Under the pieces are notes generated by a model. The model ran no database searches, was not told the DNA's origin, and worked only from the letters and a program-made list of their open reading frames with translations. The position numbers were made by a program, and so were the translations under genes. A DNA stretch of 36,237 nt from positions 1 through 36,237 of IMG/VR virus record IMGVR_UViG_3300027779_000077. One strand, written 5' to 3'. This DNA is from a virus. This document shows positions 1 to 8,448 of the stretch, one piece after another. Every line of letters starts with the position of its first letter. Within the stretch, counting starts at the first letter, position 1.

Positions 1-1038
1 GCACCAGTACAAGAAGAAACAAGGAAGAAAGGAAGTTTAATTAAAGATGCAGTTGGCTACTTCATCTCAGTTAATGAACCAATGGATATGGGAGCAAGGC
101 TCAATGAACAAATCATTGTTGAATATAGAAGAGACCCAACAGCAGCGTTTAACTCTGGTAGAGTTGCAACAGCAGTAGAAGACGGCGAAGGATATCTAAT
201 ATCAAGAATGTACAATGGTAACAGGCAAGACAAACAACTTGCTGACTTACCTGACAACCACCATGAAGTAGAAGTAGGACAGTGGGTTATACCAGTGGAT
301 AACATACCTGCATATGGTGAAAGAAAGAACCAAAACTATGGTAAACCGTTACCTGCTAACCAAAGTAGAATGCAAGGTGTATTCTTAGGTGAAGTAGATG
401 GTGAAAGTAATTTGTATTACTTCTCTTACAAGGGAACTTCTGCAAAGACGTTTACGCCTAGAACCTTTAAACTTCTAACAATGGAAGTAATTAAAGACAG
501 TAACAACCCAAACCGTATATATGGTTTCAAAGATGGTACTGCTAACAGTTTGAAGATGAATGCTGATTTACCTGAAGAAAGTAGATTACCTGAACCTACA
601 ATTGGTGACATGCAAACGTATACAATGGAACATGCTTTAGAAAATTATAGCCCATTGATTGACATTAGCAGATACCATACTACTGTTGGTGATAGAAACT
701 ATGCTGAAAGATTTGTAATAACAGATGGGACAGTAACTAGCATGAACATGACACCTAATAGAATGGGTAGTAGAAGAGTAACCATTACAGATGTTAACTC
801 TGATTATAGTTATGATGGTACATGGGCTGGAACAACTTGTTGGATACCTGCACACTTAGACTTGGACTTTGGAATTAATTCTAATGTACTTGTTGTGGGT
901 AGAACTTCGCAAGGTAGAAATGAAGATGGAAGTTTCAGAGAAGTATCTTTGAACCTTAGTGGTATTCTTTGTATCAACAACATGGGTGTTGTTGCTGAAC
1001 CTTTCGAGGCAGAAGAAGAAGACCTAGATTGGTTCTAA
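1..1038 (+). CDS. Putative single-stranded DNA-binding protein (5' partial)
   Basis: The frame is open from the first base of the window, so the gene starts upstream; the ATG at 82 is internal, and the residues before it read as ordinary protein. No family is recognised with certainty. The last third (about residues 240-325 of the visible 345) is rich in alternating beta-strand-like segments typical of an OB fold. The protein ends in a strongly acidic stretch closing with DLDWF. An acidic tail ending in an aromatic residue is the hallmark of replicative SSBs such as T7 gp2.5 and bacterial SSB, where it docks partner proteins. Position at the head of a replication cluster supports this role. 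SSB identity is inference from tail and context; an unrelated replication accessory protein is possible. Confidence 0.45.
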   Translation, partial: APVQEETRKKGSLIKDAVGYFISVNEPMDMGARLNEQIIVEYRRDPTAAFNSGRVATAVEDGEGYLISRMYNGNRQDKQLADLPDNHHEVEVGQWVIPVDNIPAYGERKNQNYGKPLPANQSRMQGVFLGEVDGESNLYYFSYKGTSAKTFTPRTFKLLTMEVIKDSNNPNRIYGFKDGTANSLKMNADLPEESRLPEPTIGDMQTYTMEHALENYSPLIDISRYHTTVGDRNYAERFVITDGTVTSMNMTPNRMGSRRVTITDVNSDYSYDGTWAGTTCWIPAHLDLDFGINSNVLVVGRTSQGRNEDGSFREVSLNLSGILCINNMGVVAEPFEAEEEDLDWF

Positions 1039-1074
1039 ATCAATTGTAAACTTATTGGTAGTAGTGACCAACGA

Positions 1075-1091
1075 GGGGGTGCAAAGCCCCC
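1075..1091 (+). other. GC-rich hairpin between first and second gene
   Basis: Five G residues (1075-1079) face five C residues (1087-1091) across a seven-base loop. This stands out in AT-rich surroundings and lies in one of the few real gaps of the early cluster. No T-run follows, so a classical terminator is unlikely. It could stabilise or allow processing of the message, or influence expression of the gene starting at 1110. Function is not known. Confidence 0.4.
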
Positions 1092-1109
1092 GCTTAAGGA
1101 AGTATAAAT

Positions 1110-1358
1110 ATGTATGAAATAACAAATGGAATAATGCATGGTGCAAGTTTTGTGGTAAAACTTAACACTATAGAATTTCTAACCATGAGGTTGAATGAAG
1201 AGACTGGTGAATACTGGTTAAAGATGCATTTACCCTCTGGTAAAGAAGTAAGAATAAGAGTCAGTGAGGCTCAAGTAAGGGACATATCAGAACAATGGTC
1301 TGGTGGAAAGAGTATTAATTTAAATATAGGTGATGACAATGGATTGGACAAAAGATAA
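1110..1358 (+). CDS. Small hypothetical protein in replication cluster
   Basis: An 82-residue protein with no recognised family. It is predicted to be mostly beta-strand (alternating hydrophobic residues in residues 1-55), without membrane segments or cysteines. The ATG is preceded by AAGGAAG at about 10 bases, a plausible ribosome binding site. Its 3' end overlaps the start of the RecA-like ATPase by roughly 20 bases, so the two are probably translationally coupled. Sitting between the putative SSB and the ATPase, it may be a replication or recombination accessory factor, but nothing in the sequence proves that. Confidence 0.6.
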   Translation: MYEITNGIMHGASFVVKLNTIEFLTMRLNEETGEYWLKMHLPSGKEVRIRVSEAQVRDISEQWSGGKSINLNIGDDNGLDKR

Positions 1359-2226
1359 GACAGGTGACGCAACAGATGCACAAGAAGGTGACTACTTTGC
1401 AATACAGAAAGCAAAGATAATGGCACAAATACAAGCACGATTGAGTAGGGATAGAAGTCATCTTCTATGTTCTATTACAGGTAATCCTAAGACTGGTAAG
1501 ACAGGGTTAGTGTTAGACTCTAGGACTGATGAACAAAAGAAAGACGGTAAGAAAGTATTTATTTTAGACTTTGATAGAGGAGCAGAACCAACATGGGATG
1601 CTTGTCACGATAGGGATGAGAACATTATTATCTTTGACCCTATTGAGATACGTCAAGACGGTTCTACTGATTGGGAAGCATCATTTAAGAATGCAAACAG
1701 TTTCTGTCAGTATGCTAAAAATACGTTAGAAGAAGAACCTGGTAGTATATGCACATTCGTTTTAGATGGTGTAGATAAAGCATTTGAAGGTTCTAGTGAT
1801 GTGTTAAGAGAACTGCTTGTTAAACAGCAGACTAGAGAAGGAACAATTGTACATGCTACTGATTCAGTCAGAGTATCAACATTAGATTGGAAAATTAGGA
1901 ACAGAGTAAATAATAGACTATTAGATTTAGTATGTGATTTACAATGTGATAGATTTTTAATCACTCATATGAAACCTGTGTATGATAACATCAACGTACC
2001 AACTCCAATTGGTGAGCAACCTGATTGGCATAAATCTACACCTGCTAGGTTTGTACAGATGATTCATATTAGGAAAGAAGTTAAGCCAAAGCATACTGAT
2101 TATATTGCTAGGTTAGAAGCAAGTAAAACAAATCCTTCACTCGTAGGAAAAGAATGGAACATATTTACCACCAATGGTGATAATGTATGGAATGGTATTC
2201 AAGAACTACGTGAGGGTAAGTTATGA
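1339..2226 (+). CDS. RecA-superfamily ATPase (RadA/Sak4-like)
   Basis: A 295-residue P-loop ATPase. Walker A is GNPKTGKT at residues 48-55, and a Walker B-like strand (TFVLDGVD) lies near residue 140. Size and arrangement fit a RecA-core protein without extra domains, such as the Sak4 group of viral single-strand annealing recombinases or a trimmed RadA; such proteins load on ssDNA and promote strand annealing or exchange. The frame also allows GTG at 1330 and ATG at 1333, but AGGTGAT at 1328-1334 is well placed for the ATG at 1339, giving the N terminus MDWTKD. It overlaps the clamp gene through ATGA. Placement after a putative SSB is typical of viral recombination modules. The exact subfamily is uncertain. 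Confidence 0.72.
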   Translation: MDWTKDKTGDATDAQEGDYFAIQKAKIMAQIQARLSRDRSHLLCSITGNPKTGKTGLVLDSRTDEQKKDGKKVFILDFDRGAEPTWDACHDRDENIIIFDPIEIRQDGSTDWEASFKNANSFCQYAKNTLEEEPGSICTFVLDGVDKAFEGSSDVLRELLVKQQTREGTIVHATDSVRVSTLDWKIRNRVNNRLLDLVCDLQCDRFLITHMKPVYDNINVPTPIGEQPDWHKSTPARFVQMIHIRKEVKPKHTDYIARLEASKTNPSLVGKEWNIFTTNGDNVWNGIQELREGKL

Positions 2227-3020
2227 GCATTGTAACTTACACTGTAAATCATAAATCGTTTGTAGAAGCGGTAGAGGCTATCTGGCTTAAAGGCAAATAT
2301 AAGTCCTCTACTGTATCTAAAACAGATGTTATTAGTAACTCAGCCGTAGCAATATATGAAAACGGTTGGTTAGAATTACTTAACGGTAATGATAAATCTG
2401 CTTTGAGTGTTAAGGTTGAGATGGCTTCAACCGACACTAAGGACAACATGTTTATTTTTGACATAGAGAAGATGATGAAATATATAAAGAATATGAAAAC
2501 CGAGCAACTACTAATAACTATTAATGATGCTAAAATATCATTGGTTGGTCAAGGTGGTAGTAAGGCTGTTCTACCTAAGTTATTAGAACACACAAGTATG
2601 GCATTAATAACAATGATTAGAGCATTTAATTATGTAGAAGATGAACCAGTAATATTTGGTAAAACGACTATGACCTGTATAATACCAGTACATGGTAATG
2701 CATTAGCAGATGCAATTAAGTTCTGCAATTTAGTAGGAACTGCTACGTTCAAGATTGATTATGTTGAAGGTAATGAAGACTTCGATGGCTTAGAAACTTT
2801 AACTATTAGTTCTTCTAATCATCATAGAACTGAATTAGTTGAGAAAGTAATGCCTACTAATGGTAGTGGTAAAGGCAATGCTACCGTAGAGTTTTCTGCA
2901 CCAATAGATAAGTTCTGTATTAATGGTGACATGAATATAATAACTGGTGATAATATGCCTATAATATTAACAGGGCTAAATAGAAAGATGGTGATTGCAC
3001 CATATATAAGAGTTGATTAA
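2223..3020 (+). CDS. PCNA-like DNA sliding clamp
   Basis: A 265-residue protein whose length and layout match PCNA, the trimeric ring that tethers polymerase and other enzymes to DNA. The N-terminal part carries clamp-like strands (FIFDIEKMMKYIKNM, about residues 78-92), a middle linker follows, and the last strands (PIILTG...MVIAPYIRVD) resemble the PCNA C-terminal end with its API/APR-type motif. Sequence divergence is high, so the call rests on overall pattern plus context: it starts in an ATGA overlap with the RecA-like ATPase and directly precedes DNA polymerase B, whose small piece ends in a PIP box. No clamp loader is visible in this window; a host or distant viral RFC would be needed. 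Confidence 0.75.
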   Translation: MSIVTYTVNHKSFVEAVEAIWLKGKYKSSTVSKTDVISNSAVAIYENGWLELLNGNDKSALSVKVEMASTDTKDNMFIFDIEKMMKYIKNMKTEQLLITINDAKISLVGQGGSKAVLPKLLEHTSMALITMIRAFNYVEDEPVIFGKTTMTCIIPVHGNALADAIKFCNLVGTATFKIDYVEGNEDFDGLETLTISSSNHHRTELVEKVMPTNGSGKGNATVEFSAPIDKFCINGDMNIITGDNMPIILTGLNRKMVIAPYIRVD

Positions 3021-3021
3021 A

Positions 3022-4683
3022 ATGATAATAAGCACAGTAGATAAAGACAATATGATAGGTCTCAGATGGAGAGATAAGGATGGACTAAGAGTAGAGAAGG
3101 AAGTTTCCTATGCAGAAGCCCCTCCATATTTTTTTGTGAAAGATAGTGACAGAAAGGTGAGAACTATGCGTGTAAACGAAAGAGGAAGTGGATTTACTGT
3201 GGATGTTATGTACAGCGAAGGGGACTATGTTTCTTTAGATAATGATAAGTTACTTAAAGTTACATGGTCTCCACCTAAACCGTGGTATGGTAGAACATTA
3301 AAGTCACAATTTAAGCAGACATATGAAGCAGATGTGGCGTATTCATATAGATATGCTGTTGATAATATACATGATATGCCAGAATATAATCTTAGGAAGT
3401 TCTATTGGGATATGGAATGGCAACAAGGTGGTGTACATGATAGTGCAGTTACCTGTATTTCTTATTATGATACATATCAAGGTGTATGTAATGTGTTATG
3501 GTGGACACCATTAGGTGCTGTACGTGAAGTTACAGGTCATTGTAAGCCTAATGAAAGTGAGCATGATATGTTAGAGTGTTTTGTTAGACTTATAGAAGGT
3601 TCTGACCCAGATATGTTAATTGCATGGTTTGGTTCTAAGTTCGATTTACCTAAGTTGATTGAAAGATTGCATGCTAATGGTATAGACCCTAGGCGTTTAT
3701 CTCCTTATCATAATGTTAAAGGAGTATTCTTTGAATCAGGTGAGGGTATTAAAATCACAAAGGCCGTAAGTAACTATTCTCCTGTTGAGCAACCAGTACG
3801 TGGAAGGCTTGTTCTTAATTTAGACCTAGCATTTGAAAGACAATGGAATGATTCACAAAGAGGGATGTTACCTTCATTGGCTTTAGACTATGTTTCTGAA
3901 TTAGTGTTAGGAACTAAAAAACTAGTCAGTGAAAAGTTCCCAGACAAGAATGATTTCTTCCAAAGAGGATGGCTCGAAGATACTCAAAGATATTTAGATT
4001 ATGCTAGGGTTGACGTAGAACTTCTAGTTCAGATTGATGATAATATGAATACGTCTGAATCTGTTATTGCATTACAGAGATTGCTCAAAGCACCCTTTGA
4101 AGCGTGTTTCTACGCAAGTAATATGGGTGGCATATACTTCATGCGTAACGCTTGGTGGAAAGCACCTACCGGTGAAAAGGGAGAGCGAGTTAATTATGAA
4201 GGGGCTATGATTTATGACCCTTCAACAGAAGGAACAAATGGCCTACATCTAGGCGTGGCAGCATTTGATTTTGCACAATTGTATCCTTCTATGATGATAG
4301 CAAGAAATATTAGTTGGGAAACTAAGAGTGCGACCCAGACAGAATTCTCTGTTAACATTCTAACACCTAGAGACTTTGGTGATTCAACTAAAGAAGACAT
4401 GCGTTATTTTAAGACAGATAAACTAGGGCTATTACCTAGAGCCGTTTTAGAACTTAAAGAGTTAAGGGACGACTACAAGAAGAAAATGAAAGCAGCAACG
4501 ACTAAAGAAGAACGAGTTAAATGGAACAGTAATCAACTTGCAGTTAAAAGATTGATGGCATCTTTTTACGGTATCACAGCATATCAAGGCTTTGGTTGGG
4601 CTGATGTAGATTTAGCCGCTAGTATAACTGCTAGTGCTAGAGAAGCAATTAGGTGTGCAGCATTTAAGGTGATGGAATTATGA
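3022..4683 (+). CDS. polB: DNA polymerase B, large fragment (exonuclease, palm motifs A and B)
   Basis: This encodes the N-terminal part (553 residues) of a family B replicative DNA polymerase. Proofreading motifs are Exo I WDME (Asp near 130), Exo II SKFDLP (Asp near 208; the usual Asn before it is replaced) and Exo III YARVD (Asp near 331). Polymerase motif A is DFAQLYPS (Asp near 416) and motif B is KRLMASFYG (Lys near 509), with Ala instead of the common Asn. The gene stops just before motif C, which begins the next gene. A TTG at 3013 could extend the N terminus by three residues; the ATG at 3022 is preferred. The stop overlaps the next start as ATGA. The two products must presumably associate to make an active palm. 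Confidence 0.9.
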   Translation: MIISTVDKDNMIGLRWRDKDGLRVEKEVSYAEAPPYFFVKDSDRKVRTMRVNERGSGFTVDVMYSEGDYVSLDNDKLLKVTWSPPKPWYGRTLKSQFKQTYEADVAYSYRYAVDNIHDMPEYNLRKFYWDMEWQQGGVHDSAVTCISYYDTYQGVCNVLWWTPLGAVREVTGHCKPNESEHDMLECFVRLIEGSDPDMLIAWFGSKFDLPKLIERLHANGIDPRRLSPYHNVKGVFFESGEGIKITKAVSNYSPVEQPVRGRLVLNLDLAFERQWNDSQRGMLPSLALDYVSELVLGTKKLVSEKFPDKNDFFQRGWLEDTQRYLDYARVDVELLVQIDDNMNTSESVIALQRLLKAPFEACFYASNMGGIYFMRNAWWKAPTGEKGERVNYEGAMIYDPSTEGTNGLHLGVAAFDFAQLYPSMMIARNISWETKSATQTEFSVNILTPRDFGDSTKEDMRYFKTDKLGLLPRAVLELKELRDDYKKKMKAATTKEERVKWNSNQLAVKRLMASFYGITAYQGFGWADVDLAASITASAREAIRCAAFKVMEL

Positions 4684-5585
4684 AAGTAGTATACGGACAC
4701 ACGGATTCAATATATGTACAGATGCCTATGGATAGGGCTGAAGAAGTTCTTGCATTGCTTAATGTACATGTCAGAGAATACTTTCCTAATCTTCTAGGCT
4801 TAGAGGAACACCCAGTAACCTTAGAGTTTGAGAAATACTTTCAGTCTTTAGGTGTAGGATGTACTAAGAACAGAAACGCTGGTTTGATAACATGGAAAGA
4901 TGGGGAATATCTTGATGAACTAGAATTCTCTATGACTGGATTTGCTGCTAAGAGAGTAGCGATAACAACGTTGGCTAAAACTATCCAGTTAGAAGTTCTC
5001 AATAGATGGGTTAATGAAGAAAGTGAGAGTAGTATAACTGCTTATCTCAAGGCAGAATACAATAGAGTATTGAATGGTGAAATTGAAGTGGAAGAGATAA
5101 CCAACAGAAGCAGGTTTAGACCTGAGAGATTTCAGTACATGTGTTATTCTTGTAAAAAAGAATACACTATTACCGAAGCAATAGCGAGACATAAAGAATT
5201 TTCTAATTCCTTTTGTAGTAAATGTGGTAATGAGTTAGCACTAAAGACATTAGAAGGTAAACAACCTAGTATAGGTAGTGGAGTAGAAGGTGTTATTTGG
5301 TGGAATCAAACCTATGAAATACCTATAGATGAATCTTATTTCTATGTTAGGGTTACAGATGACCCTATAAGAAGTAAGTATTGTAATCCTATTACAGGAG
5401 TACACAAGAGACCGACATACATAGCAGCCCCAACTAAGGAGGCTATGCCAAAACACATCCCTGATTATAGACATTACTCAGATTCTATAATCAAGAAAGC
5501 AGAACCGATTTACAATGCTATGGGATGGGACTTAACTAAAATAAGAAATGATGTGAATCAAACAAAATTAGATGAATGGTGGTAA
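4680..5585 (+). CDS. polB: DNA polymerase B, small fragment (motif C, thumb, zinc ribbon, PIP box)
   Basis: The C-terminal part (301 residues) of the split polymerase. Motif C lies at residues 5-10 and reads YGHTDS; the usual first Asp of YGDTDS is His, while the second Asp is kept. The TKNRNAGLITW segment (about 62-72) matches the KKRY/motif D region, and the following residues resemble the end of the palm and the thumb. Four cysteines (155, 158, 179, 182) form a CxxC-CxxC zinc ribbon, unusual within this part of a viral PolB. The last eight residues, QTKLDEWW, fit the PCNA-interacting consensus QxxhxxWW. Translation probably follows termination-reinitiation at the ATGA overlap. Confidence 0.88.
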   Translation: MKVVYGHTDSIYVQMPMDRAEEVLALLNVHVREYFPNLLGLEEHPVTLEFEKYFQSLGVGCTKNRNAGLITWKDGEYLDELEFSMTGFAAKRVAITTLAKTIQLEVLNRWVNEESESSITAYLKAEYNRVLNGEIEVEEITNRSRFRPERFQYMCYSCKKEYTITEAIARHKEFSNSFCSKCGNELALKTLEGKQPSIGSGVEGVIWWNQTYEIPIDESYFYVRVTDDPIRSKYCNPITGVHKRPTYIAAPTKEAMPKHIPDYRHYSDSIIKKAEPIYNAMGWDLTKIRNDVNQTKLDEWW

Positions 5586-5590
5586 TAAAT

Positions 5591-6469
5591 ATGACAGATG
5601 AATTAAGAGAGTTTACCTATAAATGGTTTCCAGAAAGATATGATAATGAAGACGAGCCGATTTTAAAGATAACAAAATCATCCTTTGGTACATTCCAATG
5701 GTGTCCGAAGAAGTATGAGTATAACTATATACATAGATTACCTCAATCAACTTCAGAGGCTATGATTAAAGGAACTGCTGTACATAACAGTAGAGAGGAC
5801 TTCTTTAATGAGTTCGATGTGAAGAAAGCAGAGACTCTATCCTATCAAGAATTAGTAGAATATAACATGAGTCTACACCCGATAGATGGGTATAGTGACA
5901 TGTATAAGATAATATCAACATTTGAAGCAGATAGGTTTTTGAAATCTAAAGAGGAAGATTCAGTAGAAGAGTATCTTCCTGTTGTTAATGAGATAATGTT
6001 GGATGCAGAGATAACTATCCCTCATTCTTATAACCCTAAATATATATTAGAGAGAGATTACGTTGTACACCTTCAAGGTATAATAGATAGAGTGTTTATA
6101 CAAGATGGCAAATACATTCCTATCGAGTTAAAAACTGGGCCTTGGAAAGATTACAAGATGACTATGATGAGAAAAGAAATGGCCTTCTATAAGATGTTAA
6201 TAGAGAACGCTACTGATGAGAGCCTAAAGAATGCTAATGTTAGTAGAGATATACCAGTAACCAATTGGGGTTGGTATTATCCTGCATCTAATTACATACA
6301 TGTAGAGCCTGTAAAGAAGAGTAGTTACAATGCAGTAATGAATGGAATGGCACAACTGTTACATGCATATGAACGTAAAGAATTTACAGCCAAGTACTAC
6401 TACAAGACATGTTCACATTGTAGTTTCTACAGTATATGTCCTGCTGCACAGGAGAGTGAATGGTTATGA
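5591..6469 (+). CDS. Cas4/RecB-like PD-(D/E)XK nuclease with Fe-S cluster
   Basis: A 292-residue nuclease of the RecB/AddB/Cas4 type. Visible elements in order: Cys38 in QWCPKKYEY; a conserved His65 in KGTAVHN; Asp166 in GIIDR; Glu179 and Lys181 in IELKTG, which form the PD-(D/E)XK active site; a following motif with MAFYKML; and cysteines 274, 277 and 283 near the C terminus. Cys38 plus the three terminal cysteines match the four ligands of the iron-sulfur cluster that staples this fold. Expected activity is DNA end resection or exonuclease cleavage. A longer frame starts at 5576, but the ATG at 5591 follows GGTGG and sits just after the polymerase stop. It overlaps the next gene by ATGA. 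Confidence 0.82.
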   Translation: MTDELREFTYKWFPERYDNEDEPILKITKSSFGTFQWCPKKYEYNYIHRLPQSTSEAMIKGTAVHNSREDFFNEFDVKKAETLSYQELVEYNMSLHPIDGYSDMYKIISTFEADRFLKSKEEDSVEEYLPVVNEIMLDAEITIPHSYNPKYILERDYVVHLQGIIDRVFIQDGKYIPIELKTGPWKDYKMTMMRKEMAFYKMLIENATDESLKNANVSRDIPVTNWGWYYPASNYIHVEPVKKSSYNAVMNGMAQLLHAYERKEFTAKYYYKTCSHCSFYSICPAAQESEWL

Positions 6470-6852
6470 TTCATGAAGAAGTAATAAAACTATTAAATGG
6501 TAAAGAATGGACATTTAATGATATCAGAAACATTGAAGCAGTAGTTACAGATATGTCAAATGAGATATTTGGCATTTTAAGTCTTGAAGATAAAGTACAA
6601 TTAATTTATACACTTAAGTTACCTGCTCTGCATGAAGAGATTAATACGTTTGATAGATTGTTTCACAAGATGGTTATGTACCAAATACAAGCAGTCGTGG
6701 CTGATATACTTAAAGAAGAATTAAACAACGCAAAAATAAATTTTAATAATAAAAATGAAGAGGATGATATAAATGAAATACCCAAGGGAAGTCTGGGCGG
6801 GGAGTCACTTAAAGGACGCTCCACAGATGAAGAGAGTAATAGTAAGAAATAA
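6466..6852 (+). CDS. Small hypothetical protein, helical, charged tail
   Basis: A 128-residue protein of unknown family. The first 90 residues look helical with regular hydrophobic spacing; the C-terminal third is Asn, Glu, Ser and Lys rich and probably disordered. The start at 6466 overlaps the nuclease stop as ATGA; an ATG two codons earlier (6460) is also in frame. The gene runs 80 bases into the primase gene in another frame, so its tail is constrained by that overlap. It may be a primase or nuclease accessory protein, but this is only suggested by position. Confidence 0.6.
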   Translation: MIHEEVIKLLNGKEWTFNDIRNIEAVVTDMSNEIFGILSLEDKVQLIYTLKLPALHEEINTFDRLFHKMVMYQIQAVVADILKEELNNAKINFNNKNEEDDINEIPKGSLGGESLKGRSTDEESNSKK

Positions 6853-7768
6853 GGATGAGTTTTTAACATGGGTGAATGCCTTTAATGGTAAGATGAATTG
6901 TTATACTACTGTATACGATTTTGAACACTATGCCACTGACTCTAAAGTAGAGTCATCTTGTATAAAAGACAGGATGTTTTTAGATTTTGATGCTCATAAT
7001 GAGCCATTAGAATCAGCATGGGTAGATTTTAAATTAGTGGTGGATATTCTTAAAGAAGGAGACATATCTAATAAAATGTATTTCAGTGGCAAAGGTTTTC
7101 ATATAATAGTGATGGGTGGTAGGGCTGATGATATCAGAAGCATTCAAAGCAGTTTTACCGAGTTGGCTAAAGTTTGTCCTACCCTTGATAATACAGGTGT
7201 GCAGACTAATAGACTTAGGAGAATACCTAATACAGTCAATCTCAGTAGTAAAGGCCCGTATTATTGCATTCCTTTAACGACAGATGATATAGAGCAAGGG
7301 CTAACCTTTGTTTTAGATAAAGCAATGATTGGTAATCACCCTACTGTGACGTATGGAACTAAACCTATGTTGTGGAATAGAGTTAAATCTATGAAACTTT
7401 CAAATATAGAAGTAGTTGCTCCTAAGCCACCTGGAGAATTGCCAATTTTACCATGTCTCTATAACTCTATTATGGTAGAAAACCCAGGACATTATGCTAG
7501 AGTATATCTAGTTCAATGGTATAGAGATATATTATCTATAGGTGAAAGAGAGATAACTCCTGCTAAACAAGAGATAATAATTTCTATTATCATGGATGAA
7601 ATTAAGTCAATAGTTGCACATGAAGACGTATGGTTAGACTGGGATGAAAAAGTAACCTTAAAGAATGTAAGGTGGATGGTATCTAAAGGGTATCATGCTC
7701 CTAGTTGCGATACTATATTAGTACCACAAGGATATTGTGTAGGTAAATGTTGGAGATACCCAGAATGA
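6773..7768 (+). CDS. Archaeo-eukaryotic primase, PriS core fused to PriL-like Fe-S domain
   Basis: A 331-residue primase that would make primers for the viral polymerase. The catalytic core shows motif I LDFDAH (Asp71, Asp73), motif II SGKGFH (105-110) and a motif III region with Asp139 followed by LRRIPNTVN. The C-terminal part has four cysteines (228, 312, 322, 326) and a segment NPGHYARVYLVQWY that resembles the iron-sulfur domain of the large subunit PriL. Cells encode PriS and PriL separately; single-chain fusions are known from archaeal plasmids such as that of Thermococcus nautilus. GAGGATGAT lies upstream of the start. The gene overlaps the previous one by 80 bases and the next by ATGA. 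Confidence 0.85.
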   Translation: MKYPREVWAGSHLKDAPQMKRVIVRNKDEFLTWVNAFNGKMNCYTTVYDFEHYATDSKVESSCIKDRMFLDFDAHNEPLESAWVDFKLVVDILKEGDISNKMYFSGKGFHIIVMGGRADDIRSIQSSFTELAKVCPTLDNTGVQTNRLRRIPNTVNLSSKGPYYCIPLTTDDIEQGLTFVLDKAMIGNHPTVTYGTKPMLWNRVKSMKLSNIEVVAPKPPGELPILPCLYNSIMVENPGHYARVYLVQWYRDILSIGEREITPAKQEIIISIIMDEIKSIVAHEDVWLDWDEKVTLKNVRWMVSKGYHAPSCDTILVPQGYCVGKCWRYPE

Positions 7769-8448
7769 TAGCAAAATTAATAATAGATAGTAGAGAAAAC
7801 TCAGATTTGTATAGTGCAGTAAAATCAGAAGCGACTAAACTAAATCTGATGACTGAAAAACAATGGTTAGAAATTGGGGACTATGTGTTTCAAGACGTAT
7901 GTTTTGAGGCAAAGTCTACTATTGACTTTCTCCAATCAATCATAAACAAAAGACTATGGAATCAATTAGATAACATGGATAGACACTATGAACATTGTTT
8001 TTTAATAATACATGGCTCATTACATGAGGCTATGAATTACCCAAAGTATGTTAATGTCAATATGACTGAACAATTAATAACGAATAAGTTCTATGGTGCT
8101 ATTGGTAAGATTAGTTTAGATACTGATGTCAAAATATTTTGGGTTGAAGGGCCAAGGAAAGCAGCAAAGATAATGACTACGATATGTAAGATGCGACCCA
8201 TCGAAAGAAATGTAATTAAACCAAGTTTATTAAAAAGAATCACAACCGATGACTTAAGAATAAACTTGTTAGGAACTATTAAAGGAGTTAGTGAAATGAA
8301 AGCACAACAGTTGATTGATGAGTTTGGTTCACTAATGGAAATAGGCGAAGCAGGCATAAAAGACATAACTAAAATAGACGGAATAGGAACAAAAACAGCA
8401 GAGCGCATCGTAGATGTATTGAATAGCGAAGATAGAGTGATAATATGA
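7765..8448 (+). CDS. ERCC4-type (XPF/Hef-like) nuclease with HhH domain
   Basis: A 227-residue structure-specific nuclease. The N-terminal ERCC4 domain has DSRE at 8-11, GDY at 38-40 and EAK at 48-50, in the positions of the family signature GDx(n)ERKx3D; the Arg of ERK is Ala here. The C-terminal 60 residues form tandem helix-hairpin-helix motifs (IKGVSEMKAQQL and IDGIGTKTAERI). This domain order matches the nuclease half of archaeal XPF/Hef without the helicase. Such enzymes cut branched DNA near forks or flaps and could resolve replication or recombination intermediates. The ATG at 7765 overlaps the primase stop (ATGA); an in-frame ATG at 7747 is less likely. Loss of the Arg may alter activity. 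Confidence 0.82.
   Translation: MIAKLIIDSRENSDLYSAVKSEATKLNLMTEKQWLEIGDYVFQDVCFEAKSTIDFLQSIINKRLWNQLDNMDRHYEHCFLIIHGSLHEAMNYPKYVNVNMTEQLITNKFYGAIGKISLDTDVKIFWVEGPRKAAKIMTTICKMRPIERNVIKPSLLKRITTDDLRINLLGTIKGVSEMKAQQLIDEFGSLMEIGEAGIKDITKIDGIGTKTAERIVDVLNSEDRVII

Noticed and set aside
1017-1035. SSB-like tail considered as a PIP box
   Set aside because: The spacing is wrong: only one residue separates Leu from the aromatic pair, and there is no Gln at the start.
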